From assembly GCA_004347695.1 (NCBI GenBank), contig SLTK01000007.1:1009493-1073492 (forward strand): a stretch of DNA of 64,000 nucleotides, given 5' to 3'. Source of the stretch: Chloroflexota bacterium (GTDB taxonomy: Bacteria > Chloroflexota > Anaerolineae > Anaerolineales > Anaerolineaceae). The notes under the pieces are model-generated. The model did no database searches. It had not been told where the DNA came from and saw only the letters and a program-made list of their open reading frames with translations. Each line of letters begins with the position of its first letter. Position 1 is the stretch's first letter. Position numbers and translations under genes: made by a program. Shown here one piece after another: positions 44,588 to 53,492 of the stretch.

Positions 44588-44910
44588 TTTTATTCCTCCC
44601 TCAAAAAAAATGAAGACAAACTTCCTTTGAAATTATCGCATATGATCTAAATTTCATTAGATAATCACGATTATGGATTCTTCACAATTTTATAGATGGG
44701 CAAAGATGTGTATTTCGCATATTGTGATACGTATATTGAATTGATACTATTATTAGATGTCCATACCTTAAATCCGTATTGGGAAAATCGCAAGCAGTAT
44801 TTCTATCCGATCCCCTTCGTTTTTTGGTCGCTGTCGCTTTTGGCGCACAGTCACAAGGCAAGGGAGCCTGTCAAGGGCGACCGCAGCCCTTCGGATATAT
44901 TTAAACAATA
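44588..44910. other. AT-rich stretch without a supported gene
   Basis: A plus-strand frame of 71 codons (44696-44911) has no ribosome binding site and no family features, so I do not call it a gene. No other structure was seen. Confidence 0.5.
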
Positions 44911-44935
44911 AGCTCTCGTAAGGACTCGAACCGCA
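44911..44935 (-). pseudogene. tRNA 3'-end fragment
   Basis: On the minus strand this reads GCGGTTCGAGTCCTTACGAGAG, like the T-arm and acceptor of the tRNA-Asn at 45708 with changes. No 5' half is present. It is probably an old integration scar. Confidence 0.45.
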
Positions 44936-44986
44936 AACCTGATCTGGAATGAGATTCGAATCCTTTTTTTGCGGCCTGCCGTCTAA

Positions 44987-45319
44987 TTATGTTCGGTCTA
45001 CCTCCACTGCTGTAGGTCCTATACGCTTGACAACCGAAATACCATCTTCCATAGCTTGAGATGATGAATATTCTTCACTTGTTCCAATCGGCTCTCCATT
45101 TGCGGCTGTTAGCACAAAATAAGCCAACCCCCTGGTTGATCTTTTACGCATGTAGCGCGCGTCAATGGGGGAATTTACTCTGACAGAAGCGATCCCCTCC
45201 CGCGCACTGGATTTTAAATTGTACATTTCACTAGTCAGTACTTTTTCCCTGTTTTCAGCTTCGAGGGTGAAATAATATTTCAGGTTTGCAGACGGTCGTA
45301 TAACATAATACCCAGCCAT
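44987..45319 (-). CDS. DUF1508 (YegP-like) protein
   Basis: 110 residues from the ATG at 45319, which follows AAAGGAG; the longer frame upstream is not needed. Two tandem DUF1508 repeats: KYYFTLEAENREKVLTSEMYNLKSSAREGIASVR and AYFVLTAANGEPIGTSEEYSSSQAMEDGISVVKR. Such proteins (E. coli YegP) are small and cytoplasmic with no firm biochemical role. The gene is in the AT-rich zone next to tRNA-Asn and may be imported. 45320-45593 upstream is AT-rich and empty. Confidence 0.88.
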   Translation of the reverse strand: MAGYYVIRPSANLKYYFTLEAENREKVLTSEMYNLKSSAREGIASVRVNSPIDARYMRKRSTRGLAYFVLTAANGEPIGTSEEYSSSQAMEDGISVVKRIGPTAVEVDRT

Positions 45320-45593
45320 ATGAGCTCCTTTCGCGCTATATTCTTCCACTAACCTAGTCGGTGAAAGTTTAAATAATTCCTCCCCAAGACTCAAATTTAG
45401 TAATAATATGGATATATTTCCTGGCAATAAAAATACCAATATACTAACACAATTTCATTATACGGAATTTCTAATCATTTACAACTATTGTTGATCAATT
45501 TAAGAACAAATCACAGTTAGCATGATTGAATGATAATTTCCTCAGCGTAAGAACCAAAGCTGGACCCTAATCGGGATCAGTTTTGCTGTCTTA

Positions 45594-45748
45594 CTGCCTA
45601 CAGGGCAATCTGCGATTGAGCGAAGCGAAGCATCTCTGATTATGTTAAGTCATATCCATCGCCTGCCCTTCGACAGGCTCAGGGAGCTGGTTGGTTAAAT
45701 AAAATAGCTCCTCGTCGAGGACTCGAACCTCGAACCTAGCGGTTAACA
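45594..45748. repeat. Direct repeat (right copy) entering the tRNA-Asn gene
   Basis: Matches 44134-44280 with few differences, including the TTCGACAGGCTCAGGGAG core and GGTTGGTTAAATAAAATAG just before the tRNA. The two copies lie about 1.46 kb apart and enclose the winged-helix and DUF1508 genes. Confidence 0.8.
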
Positions 45749-45779
45749 GCCGCCCGCTCTGCCATTGAGCTAACGAGGA
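45708..45779 (-). tRNA. tRNA-Asn (GTT)
   Basis: 72 nt. The acceptor stem TCCTCGT/ACGAGGA is perfect. D-arm GCTC...GAGC with a short 7-nt loop; anticodon loop CTGTTAA (anticodon GTT) on a 5-bp stem with one G-U; variable loop AGGTT; T-arm CGAGG-TTCGAGT-CCTCG. CCA is not encoded. Its 3' end is repeated in part at 44248 and 44911. Confidence 0.95.
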
Positions 45780-45813
45780 AGGCTTGCATATTATAATCTC
45801 GAGCCTTTATTTG

Positions 45814-47394
45814 TCAAGGACTGCCAATTCCAACCATGACCAGCACGGCGACGGCCACCACCGCCACCGGCAGCATGCCGTAGGCAATCACCTTGCCGAC
45901 CACGCGCCCTTCCTCATGGCTCAACCCGACCGTACTGCAGCCAACGATCACTTTGGCCGGCGCCATGATACTGCCAAGCGATCCGCCGGCGGTCTGCGCG
46001 CCCAGGATCAACGGCACGGGCAGCCCTAGCAGTTGAGCGGTGTTCATTTGCAGCACGGCGAACAGCACGTTCGAGTTGTTGTTGGACCCGGTAATAAAGG
46101 CGCCCAACGCCCCAATGAACGGGCTGATCAGCGGATAGACCGGGCCAAACGCCAGGCTGAGTCCCTGGGCCAGCAGGTTGGTCATGCCGGCGTGCGTCAT
46201 CATCACCGCCATGCCGACCATTGCCAGAATGCCCAGGCTGGAGCTGACCGCTCCGCGCGCCACCTTGCTCAATATGCGGGCTTCAGCACCGGATGTGTAT
46301 GAGCCGCTTTTCTTGTATATGAAGTAGGCCAGTAGCGAAGAATACAGCAGGATCGCTCCCGGGTGCCCAAAGATGTCGATCGGCCGGCCAGAACCGGCCG
46401 GAGTGACCCAGCCAGAGCGGGTGGCGAGTTCCGGAAAATCGAGATTAAGCTGCACCGAGCTCATCAAGCGCGATACCGGCGGAATCAGGTTGATGCCGAA
46501 TGCCAGCACAACCAGGATCAAGTAGCCCGAAACCGCCAGCAGCAGCGACCGGGGTGACCTGCCGTTTTCCTGGCGCGTTTCAGCCGTCGGTGTATTTTGC
46601 ACTGCCGCGCGGCGGTAAAACGGCAGGCGCGTCAACGCCAACCCGACCAGCAGGCCAACCATCGCTCCGCCGGTCGCGCCAAGCGTCCAAATGCCGTTGG
46701 TGACCAGCAGGTACTGGCTGACGCTCATCACGGTACCCAGAATCAGTACCGCCGGCAGGCCGCGCAGCAGTCCTTTCCAGCCGTCAGCCAGAAAAGCCAC
46801 GATTGCGCCGCAAAAATAGCTGGAAATACCGAGCAGAATGGCTGAATCCGGCGCCAGCAGTTCGCCGGGCAGGTTGGTCACTGCCAGCAGTGTCTGGAAC
46901 GAGGTCGCCAGCGAGCCAAAATTGACTGCCCAGCCGTGCCCTACCAGAGCCATTACCACCGCGGGTATCGGGCTGAAGCCCAGGCTGACCAGCAGCGGAG
47001 CCGCGACGGCAACCGGCACGCCAAAACCGCCCATGCCCTGCAAAAAGGAGGCGAACAGCCAACCCAGCAGCAGGCCTTGCATCATGCGGTCGGGCGTCAA
47101 CGCGGTCAATGCCCGGCCGATGCTGGTCAACGCGCCGGCTTCTGCCGCCGTATGGAATAGCAGCAGCGCCGTCCAGATGATGTAGAGCACATCCAGACTG
47201 AGCAACACGGCTTTAACCTGGGCGTACGCCAGCATTTGCGGCCCTGCGCCGAAAAAAGCCGCCGATACGATCAACGCGGTAAACCAGCCGACCGCTCCGG
47301 CGCGGCTGCCGCCCCAGCGCAGTCCAAGCATCAGCACCAATACCGTCAGTACGGGCAGGAAAGCGAGAATCCAGGTAAAGAAGGTCAATGGCAT
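45814..47394 (-). CDS. lctP: L-lactate permease (LctP family)
   Basis: 526 residues with about 13 hydrophobic segments. Family strings: LYIIWTALLLFHTAAEAGALTSI-type start, GWLFASFLQGMGGFGVPVAVAAPLLVSLGF, GHGWAVNFGS and FITGSNNNSNVLFAVLQMNTAQ, AQTAGGSLGSIMAPAKVIVG. It imports lactate (or glycolate) with protons. No lactate dehydrogenase gene is adjacent, and it is a single-gene unit next to tRNA-Asn. Confidence 0.95.
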   Translation of the reverse strand: MPLTFFTWILAFLPVLTVLVLMLGLRWGGSRAGAVGWFTALIVSAAFFGAGPQMLAYAQVKAVLLSLDVLYIIWTALLLFHTAAEAGALTSIGRALTALTPDRMMQGLLLGWLFASFLQGMGGFGVPVAVAAPLLVSLGFSPIPAVVMALVGHGWAVNFGSLATSFQTLLAVTNLPGELLAPDSAILLGISSYFCGAIVAFLADGWKGLLRGLPAVLILGTVMSVSQYLLVTNGIWTLGATGGAMVGLLVGLALTRLPFYRRAAVQNTPTAETRQENGRSPRSLLLAVSGYLILVVLAFGINLIPPVSRLMSSVQLNLDFPELATRSGWVTPAGSGRPIDIFGHPGAILLYSSLLAYFIYKKSGSYTSGAEARILSKVARGAVSSSLGILAMVGMAVMMTHAGMTNLLAQGLSLAFGPVYPLISPFIGALGAFITGSNNNSNVLFAVLQMNTAQLLGLPVPLILGAQTAGGSLGSIMAPAKVIVGCSTVGLSHEEGRVVGKVIAYGMLPVAVVAVAVLVMVGIGSP

Positions 47395-47659
47395 GGGCGT
47401 GGCCGGTACAGGTTTCCCCCCGGGGGAGGTCGCAGTGATTATACATCACCCTGGCTCAGCGCTTTGAGTGGGTTTTTCAATCGCAATAACCAGCAAAATG
47501 TAAAGATCATCCATAATTTTCTTATGCTTTTCTAATGGAAAATTTTCAGAAACCGTGCTATCATATCAAAATCAATCGCCTGGGTGCCCCCCTCACCCCG
47601 GCGGTTGATATTTTAAGGCGGGAAATTCCCCACAATAACCTGGGAACACCAAAATTTAT

Positions 47660-47720
47660 AGAAGCATCCAGTTCGCCGCGCAAACTGGAAGTTTGCGCAA
47701 CATAAATACTGGATGCTTCT
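47660..47720. repeat. Nested hairpin repeat
   Basis: The outer 13-bp inverted repeat AGAAGCATCCAGT/ACTGGATGCTTCT encloses GCGCAAACT-GGA-AGTTTGCGC (47678-47698). A long stem-loop could form in DNA or RNA. Together with the next repeat this fills the 47395-47870 gap, which has no gene. Confidence 0.7.
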
Positions 47721-47788
47721 CCGGGATGATAGGGCTTCTCACCTCGACACCTCTGAATCACCTGGACAGAGAGCACAAGGAAATGTAG

Positions 47789-47826
47789 GGCGAACTTTCA
47801 GTTCGCCACGCAAACTGAAAGTTTGC
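47789..47826. repeat. Double hairpin repeat
   Basis: GGCGAACT-TTC-AGTTCGCC directly followed by GCAAACT-GAA-AGTTTGC: two perfect 3-nt-loop hairpins back to back. Relatives of the second unit are at 38246, 47678 and 52122. Confidence 0.75.
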
Positions 47827-47878
47827 GCTACAACGCTTTCCTGTGTCTCCAGTGCGAAATTTTTTCGTCGAAATAGGC

Positions 47879-47884
47879 TACAAT
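47879..47884 (+). promoter_or_regulatory. -10 box of a leaderless holB promoter
   Basis: TACAAT lies 7 nt before the ATG with no ribosome binding site between. Confidence 0.45.
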
Positions 47885-47891
47885 AGCTGCG

Positions 47892-48914
47892 ATGACCTGG
47901 CCAATTCTTGGACACCCATGGGCAGCCGACCTGCTTGCGAACCATATTGCGCATGAGAGCGTGCGGCATGCTTATCTGTTCTGCGGCCCTGCCGGCGTCG
48001 GCCGGCGCACCCTGGCGCTGCGTTTCGTACAGGCGCTAAATTGCCTTCAGCCGCCGGCATCCGGCCAGGCATGTGGTGTATGCCGCATGTGCGAGCAGAC
48101 CTGGCGCCAGCAGCAGCCGGATCTGCACATCATCCAGATCGCCGAGGACGCCCAGACCATCAAGATCGAACAGGTGCGTGAACTGCAGCGCCTGCTGGCC
48201 TTATCGCCTTACCAGGCGCGTTACCGCATCGCTCTTTTTTTGGGCTTCGAGAAAGCCACTCCAGGCGCGCAAAACGCGCTGCTCAAAACGCTGGAGGAAG
48301 CTCCTGAAAAGGCCATCCTGCTGCTCACGGCCGACTCACCGGACAATCTGCTGCCGACGATCACCTCACGCTGCGAAGTGCTGCGCCTGCGTCCCATGAA
48401 GATCGAACATCTGGCGGAATCTCTGGTCACCAACCAGCACCTGCCCGACCCGGAAGCAACCCTGCTGGCGCATATCGCGGGGGGACGCCCGGGTTTGGCG
48501 CTCAGCCTGATAGACAATCAAACAGCGCGCGACGAAAGGAAATTCTGGCTGGAAAATTTGCGCGTTGCCTTGAACGGGGGGATAATCGAACGTTTCAACC
48601 TGGCAGAACGCCTGTCGAAAGACAAAAACCGACTGCGCGCCGGGATGCGCACCTGGCTGACCTATTGGCGCGATTTGATGCTGGTAACTGCCCGCGCCAA
48701 CGCGCCTCTCACCAACCTGGATTATGTGGAACCGCTTGAAGCTGTCGCCACACAAATCGATTTTGACACCGCCCGGCGCGCCGCTTCCGCTTTGGAAGCA
48801 GCGTTGGAAGACATCGATTTCAATGTAAACCCGCGGCTGCTGGTCGAGGTGCTGCTGCTGGATTGGCCCAAAATCACGGCCGTCGATTCACCAGCCAGAC
48901 TCCAAGCAGAATAA
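47892..48914 (+). CDS. holB: DNA polymerase III delta' subunit (clamp loader)
   Basis: 340 residues. AAA+ clamp-loader fold: HAYLFCGPAGVGRRTLA at the P-loop (the usual Lys is Arg), a zinc site of Cys51, Cys61, Cys64 and Cys67, IKIEQVRELQRLL, NALLKTLEEAPEKAILLLTAD and TITSRCEVLRLRP. Delta' does not need to hydrolyse ATP, which fits the altered P-loop. It loads the beta clamp with delta and tau/gamma. Its last 41 bp overlap the 3' end of the convergent DMT permease gene. Confidence 0.94.
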   Translation: MTWPILGHPWAADLLANHIAHESVRHAYLFCGPAGVGRRTLALRFVQALNCLQPPASGQACGVCRMCEQTWRQQQPDLHIIQIAEDAQTIKIEQVRELQRLLALSPYQARYRIALFLGFEKATPGAQNALLKTLEEAPEKAILLLTADSPDNLLPTITSRCEVLRLRPMKIEHLAESLVTNQHLPDPEATLLAHIAGGRPGLALSLIDNQTARDERKFWLENLRVALNGGIIERFNLAERLSKDKNRLRAGMRTWLTYWRDLMLVTARANAPLTNLDYVEPLEAVATQIDFDTARRAASALEAALEDIDFNVNPRLLVEVLLLDWPKITAVDSPARLQAE

Positions 48915-49761
48915 TCGCACCGCCGGCCAGGGCTGCCAGATAAACCGGTTCAGCCAGTAAAAACCCGGCCACTACCACGGTCACCAATGGCTCGATATAG
49001 AGAAACACGCCAACATGCGCCGACGGTAACACCTGGAGCGCATCGTACCAAAAAATGTAAGCCAGACCGGAACAGGCAATGCCCAGATATGCCACCGCCG
49101 CCCAGCCGTTGACTGTCAGGTTGGCCAGGTCAGCATAGCCCGGGCCGGCAGCGAACAACACAGTGGTGAACAGCCAGCCAAACGCCATTACATACAGCAT
49201 CATCAACGCTGCCGGGTAGCGCCGCAATCCATTGCGCGACAACGCGGAGAAAACTGCCCAGTTCGGCGAACTGATCAACATCAACAGGTCGCCGCGGGTG
49301 CCAAATTGACCCAGCGACAGGGATTGCAGATCGCCTTTGGTCACTACCATCAGCACCCCAAAGGCCGCAATAAAAATGCCCGCCACCCGCAGCAGGCTCA
49401 GCGTCTCTTTGAAGAATATCCAGCCCAGCAGCGCCATGAAGATAGGCGTCGAAGCCACAATCCAGGCCGAAGTGGTGGCTTGCGCGGTTATCAGCCCGGT
49501 GGATTGCAGCCACTGGTGCCAGGTGATGCCCACAGCGCCGATCAGGGCGAAATAACCCAGGTCGCGAGCAGGCGGCAGCTTGAATTGCCGGCGCCGGATA
49601 ACCGCAGCGCCCAGTACCAACACGCCAATGCCAAACCGCACCCAGACAACCGTTACGGGCTGGGCATCGCGCAAAGCGATCTTGGTTCCAACGAATGAGG
49701 CGCCCCAAAAGATCACCGCCAGCAGGATTTTCACGATGACGCCAGGGTTAGTCCGTTTCAA
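48874..49761 (-). CDS. EamA/DMT-family transporter
   Basis: 295 residues with ten hydrophobic segments in two EamA repeats: AVIFWGASFVGTKIALRDAQPVTVVWVRF and the second from about residue 150 (GDLLMLISSPNWAVFSALSRNGLRR). These drug/metabolite transporters export amino acids or other small solutes; the substrate is unknown. The gene is convergent with holB and downstream of the HAD phosphatase gene on the same strand with a 29-bp gap, so co-transcription is likely. Confidence 0.92.
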   Translation of the reverse strand: MKRTNPGVIVKILLAVIFWGASFVGTKIALRDAQPVTVVWVRFGIGVLVLGAAVIRRRQFKLPPARDLGYFALIGAVGITWHQWLQSTGLITAQATTSAWIVASTPIFMALLGWIFFKETLSLLRVAGIFIAAFGVLMVVTKGDLQSLSLGQFGTRGDLLMLISSPNWAVFSALSRNGLRRYPAALMMLYVMAFGWLFTTVLFAAGPGYADLANLTVNGWAAVAYLGIACSGLAYIFWYDALQVLPSAHVGVFLYIEPLVTVVVAGFLLAEPVYLAALAGGAIILLGVWLVNRRP

Positions 49762-49790
49762 CGCATGCCTCTTTGGGGGTCGAACAACGC

Positions 49791-50474
49791 CTAATGCACT
49801 GCCAGTAAAATTTCGCCCAGTTGCGCAGTAGTAGGCAGAATCAAATCAGCGCCCGCCCGGCGCAATTCGCGCTCCGAACCAAAACCGCACAGTACGCCTA
49901 CAGTCTGCGCGCCAGCCGCCTTGCCTGCGCGAATATCCACCGTGGTGTCCCCGACCATCAAACAGCGGTCGGCCGGCACCCCCAGTTGACCGGCTGCCCA
50001 ATAGATTGGGTCGGGGAACGGCTTGGTATGCGGGCTGGTCAGAGCCGTTGCAACCGCCGCAAAGGAAGCACGCAGGTTGTGCTGCGCGAGAAACCGCAAG
50101 GTGGTCTGCTCACCGCGGGCGCTGACAATCGCCAACGGGTAGCGTTCCTGCAGGGTTGCCACCATCTGCGCAATGCCTGGGATAATCGGCAGAGGTTTTG
50201 CTTTTTCATGGTTACGGCGAGACATGGCACTGATCAACCGCCCGGCTTCATCGTCCAGATGCAGCCGGTCGAGCAGTTCATAACCCATGTTTCCCGGTGT
50301 CTCCAGTCCCATTACCAGCCAGCGCGCAGTGCGCAGGGTCTGTTTACCGGGCAACATAAAGCGCAGGGGGATTAGAATGCGCTGCAACCGATGCACCCAC
50401 AGCTCATCGGTGTCGCTCAACGTGCCGTCCACATCGAAGCAGATGGCAGCGATGCGGGGGATATCCAGCGCCAC
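49791..50474 (-). CDS. HAD-superfamily phosphatase (phosphoglycolate phosphatase-like)
   Basis: About 227 residues from a GTG at 50474, one base after the upstream gene's stop; the longer frame reads into that gene. HAD motifs: AICFDVDGTLSDTDE (nucleophile and acid Asp), LAIVSARGEQTT, KPFPDPIYWAAGQLGVPADRCLMVGDTTVDIRAGKAAG and GVLCGFGSERELRRAGAD. An alpha-helical cap lies between motifs 1 and 2. It removes phosphate from a small substrate such as phosphoglycolate; the identity is not settled. Confidence 0.88.
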   Translation of the reverse strand: MALDIPRIAAICFDVDGTLSDTDELWVHRLQRILIPLRFMLPGKQTLRTARWLVMGLETPGNMGYELLDRLHLDDEAGRLISAMSRRNHEKAKPLPIIPGIAQMVATLQERYPLAIVSARGEQTTLRFLAQHNLRASFAAVATALTSPHTKPFPDPIYWAAGQLGVPADRCLMVGDTTVDIRAGKAAGAQTVGVLCGFGSERELRRAGADLILPTTAQLGEILLAVH

Positions 50475-50475
50475 T

Positions 50476-51942
50476 TTAGCGCGCTCCGACGGAATCGGAG
50501 GCCAACAGCGCTTGCACCAACAATTGGACGTCCGCGCCGGTAGGCGCAATGACCCACAGGGTTTCTGCGCCCAAACGAATGAAGACGGATGCGCCGTCGC
50601 CGGCCGAATCCCAGTTCAATTCGTCTGCGCCAGAGGTTTGGGCAGGATTGCCCCAGCTCGCTGTTCCATAAGCTTTGAAGGCATCATAGAATTCCCGCGA
50701 CTCGCCTTCCGAATCCCAGACTGTGGAAAGGATCACGACCGGCTCTTCCACGGCTTCATCCCAGTAAACTGCATACGCATCGCCGCCCCAACCCTCCGCA
50801 GCCAACGCTGCCTGGTCATCAGGGATCCGGGCTGTTTGCTGGATGCCGCGCGCCAGGATCAAATAGGTATACCATTCCCCCATCACGCCGCGGTCCAATT
50901 CGCGCAGTTCACGCCCGAGCGTGTTGGTCAAATCAGGCAAGTCCACCGGGATTGGGCGATCATTTGGATAGCGCTCGGGGTGCAGGATTTGTTCAGTCGA
51001 TACCGGGGGGTCGCCATAAGCCTCATCGATGCGGAAAAAACCACCTTCCTCGAACAGCGCCAGCACAAAATCGACGCCCTGGCGGTATGGAAAGATAAAG
51101 TCTTCCTGCAAAAAGGCCGGGGCGGTGTCAAAGATCGACAGGTCATTGTTCTGATAATATTCGTCGATTTCCCTGCGATCCTGATCGGTTCCGTACAGGT
51201 ACAACCAGGATTGTTCGGTAAGCGAGGCATCACCCTCGATCAACGCTTGAATAGCAGCGCAATACTCGCTGTCTGTTTCGCAATAATCCTCGTTGTAATT
51301 CATGCCGTCGCGAACGTCATGGTTGTAATCCTGCAAGGCATGCGTGAATTCGTGGGCGTAGGTCGAGCGCTGCGGTCCGCTGAAGCCTTTGTCGAGCACA
51401 ACGAACATCTCGTCCGTCTCCAGGTCGTAATAACCGGCTATTTGTTCAGTATACAGATCAAGGTAAAGCGAGTAAAGGTCATAATCCGGCTCGAGCAGCC
51501 CAAATGCTGTCAGAACCCGAACATCATCCTCGACCTCTTGCTGATTGTAATCTTTGAAGAAGTCCGATTCCACTTGTTGGCGGAGTTGGTCAACGGTCAA
51601 TAACGCGCGGTTGATGATTGGAGGGAGAGTCAACGAGCGGATGCTGGCAACCTGTTCCTGAATCCGGTCCATCTGGCGGGCAATGCCCTGCGGCAGTTCC
51701 TTCTCGCCCTGTCCTCTGGGGGTAGGCGTACTCACCACAGGGCTCGGAATTTGGGTGGGTGGTTCCGGTGTAGGGGTCATTGTCGACGGGGAGGAGGTGG
51801 GCGTGGCCGTGAGGAAAAGACTGTTTAGCCCGTCGCCGGCCAGGAGAAATGCACCGCCGGTTACCGCCAGAATGACTGCCAGGCAAAAACAAGCGACCGC
51901 CAGGATAATGACGACAGAGAGAACAATGCGATTGTTATTCAT
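50476..51942 (-). CDS. Membrane-anchored zinc metallopeptidase-like protein
   Basis: 488 residues. One N-terminal membrane helix (about 8-32) and a Thr/Pro linker (45-80) precede a large external domain. STYAHEFTHALQD holds an HEFTH (HExxH) zinc motif, and AAIQALIEGDASLTEQ about 35 residues later gives the likely third ligand Glu (gluzincin pattern). Substrate unknown. It lies directly before the HAD gene and in a run of surface genes ending with signal peptidase I; whether they form one system is inference. Confidence 0.82.
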   Translation of the reverse strand: MNNNRIVLSVVIILAVACFCLAVILAVTGGAFLLAGDGLNSLFLTATPTSSPSTMTPTPEPPTQIPSPVVSTPTPRGQGEKELPQGIARQMDRIQEQVASIRSLTLPPIINRALLTVDQLRQQVESDFFKDYNQQEVEDDVRVLTAFGLLEPDYDLYSLYLDLYTEQIAGYYDLETDEMFVVLDKGFSGPQRSTYAHEFTHALQDYNHDVRDGMNYNEDYCETDSEYCAAIQALIEGDASLTEQSWLYLYGTDQDRREIDEYYQNNDLSIFDTAPAFLQEDFIFPYRQGVDFVLALFEEGGFFRIDEAYGDPPVSTEQILHPERYPNDRPIPVDLPDLTNTLGRELRELDRGVMGEWYTYLILARGIQQTARIPDDQAALAAEGWGGDAYAVYWDEAVEEPVVILSTVWDSEGESREFYDAFKAYGTASWGNPAQTSGADELNWDSAGDGASVFIRLGAETLWVIAPTGADVQLLVQALLASDSVGAR

Positions 51943-52149
51943 ATTTTAGGGGGTTCCATATTGGACAATTAAACCACAAATCAGCCTGCAACGGGCGTCG
52001 CGTTTAGCAGGTGTAGAGTTGCAGGGTGTGTTCAAACCCGCTCACAGAGCACCTTGTGAGCGGACCGCACCTTACCAACTCCAGATGGCCGTTGGCAAAG
52101 GTTATATTGGCGTGGCGCTGGACAAACTAAAGTTTGTCCTACGGGTCAA
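51943..52149. repeat. Degenerate repeats upstream of the metallopeptidase gene
   Basis: Contains CGCTCACAGAGCACCTTGTGAGCGG (52040-52064), a relative of the array family, and GGACAAACTAAAGTTTGTCC (52121-52140), a perfect hairpin of the GCAAACT type. No gene. Confidence 0.55.
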
Positions 52150-53424
52150 TTAATTCGACTGGATGAAATCCAGCGCGTATTGGGCATCGAAGTAACCCGG
52201 ATGCGCCTCGAGTGCTGCCAGAAAATCTTCAGTGGCCTTTAATTTATCGCCGGAGCGGTAAAGCGCCCAGCCATGCCAGAGTAAGGCTTCCTCTGAATTA
52301 GGCGTGATTTTCAATGCATATTCGGTAAGTTCCAGCAAATCTTCGGTGCGGTTGGTGTTGAAATAAGCAAAAAACGGGCCAAACTGGTAACGCAGCATGC
52401 GCTGCGGCAGCCCGTGCGAGCGAGCCTCGTCATAGGCCTGGGCAGCCTCGGCATAGCGGTCAAAATACACCAGATTAGAGCCAAGATTGAACCAGGCGAA
52501 TGGATTGCGCGGATCCTTCTCAGTCTCCTGGCGGGCTATTTCCAGCGCCAGACTGCGGTTGGCAGTTTCATCCCAGGCTTCGCCCAGAATGGAACGGACG
52601 GTTTGTTCCTGCTCAGGTTTGTAAGCGTAAAAGAACACCCGATTGAATATCTGCCAGCGTTTATCCAGGTCGGTGTAACTGACTACCAGGTCCTGGCCAA
52701 CAAACGAGTCCTGGGTGGTGAAGACCTGCCGGCTGTCATCGTAGGCGGTGATGAGTAAATAGTGGCCCGACCAGCGGTCGTCATTTGGCCAATAGCTTTC
52801 AGCCATGGTAAAGCCTTCTTCGATCATCACTGGCAAACCGGCGGCAATGAAGGCCTTGAGGGTTTCGACCGTACCGCCAACCCGGAAGCCGGTGGTCAGC
52901 CAGTTTACATTTTGCAGGGTAAAGGCAAACAGCTCATCAATGTTGACATTGCGATCCTGCGGAATAGGCTTGATCTGGTCGGATATGACATACTGGTCGC
53001 CTTCCCAGCCGTACATGCGCAAGAACATGGTCAGCGTAGCCGGGCCGCAATTGTTCATATCCTGCTTCTCATAGGCCGGGGACGCCAGTTTGGCAGTTGC
53101 CGGCAGCGGCGTAGGCGTAAGTGTGGGGGTGGGCGATTTTTCCGGCGTTGCCGTTGCGGTTGCCGGATCCGGGGTTTCCGTGGGGCGCGGGGTAGGCGTG
53201 GCCGCAGCAGCAGCAGCCTGAACCCTGCGCGGAGCAGGCATGGATTCTACCGGGTTGACGATGCCCCGGAGGTAGGCTTCGGCGATTTCGACCCGCCAGG
53301 CCAGCCTGGGTTTGATGCCAGGCAGTTGAGTTGCCAGCACCCCGGCAATTCCCAATAAGCAAACGATCACCGGTATAAGGATTCGCCATCGTTTTTTGGC
53401 GCGATAAGCCGAACTATATTTCAT
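52150..53424 (-). CDS. Secreted C39-like peptidase with TPR repeats
   Basis: 424 residues from the ATG at 53424. An N-terminal membrane helix (about 14-34) and a long Thr/Pro/Ala linker lead to a papain-like C39_2 domain (about 115-270): NNCGPATLTMFLRMYG carries the Cys and WSGHYLLITAYDD the His. TPR-like helices (about 295-420) follow: NPFAWFNLGSNLVYFDRYAEAAQAYDEA and EALLWHGWALYRSGDKLKATEDFLAALEAHP. It should act outside the cell on a peptide or as a protease-like scaffold. It is in line with the signal peptidase gene. Confidence 0.85.
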   Translation of the reverse strand: MKYSSAYRAKKRWRILIPVIVCLLGIAGVLATQLPGIKPRLAWRVEIAEAYLRGIVNPVESMPAPRRVQAAAAAATPTPRPTETPDPATATATPEKSPTPTLTPTPLPATAKLASPAYEKQDMNNCGPATLTMFLRMYGWEGDQYVISDQIKPIPQDRNVNIDELFAFTLQNVNWLTTGFRVGGTVETLKAFIAAGLPVMIEEGFTMAESYWPNDDRWSGHYLLITAYDDSRQVFTTQDSFVGQDLVVSYTDLDKRWQIFNRVFFYAYKPEQEQTVRSILGEAWDETANRSLALEIARQETEKDPRNPFAWFNLGSNLVYFDRYAEAAQAYDEARSHGLPQRMLRYQFGPFFAYFNTNRTEDLLELTEYALKITPNSEEALLWHGWALYRSGDKLKATEDFLAALEAHPGYFDAQYALDFIQSN

Positions 53425-53492
53425 CACAAGTCTCTATCCATAAATCATTGCCTGATAAGGGCAAAGGTATTTTGCAGTTGAAACCAGCAAGG

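Noticed and set aside
44696..44911. 71-codon plus-strand frame in the AT-rich zone
   Set aside because: No ribosome binding site, low complexity and no recognisable domain.
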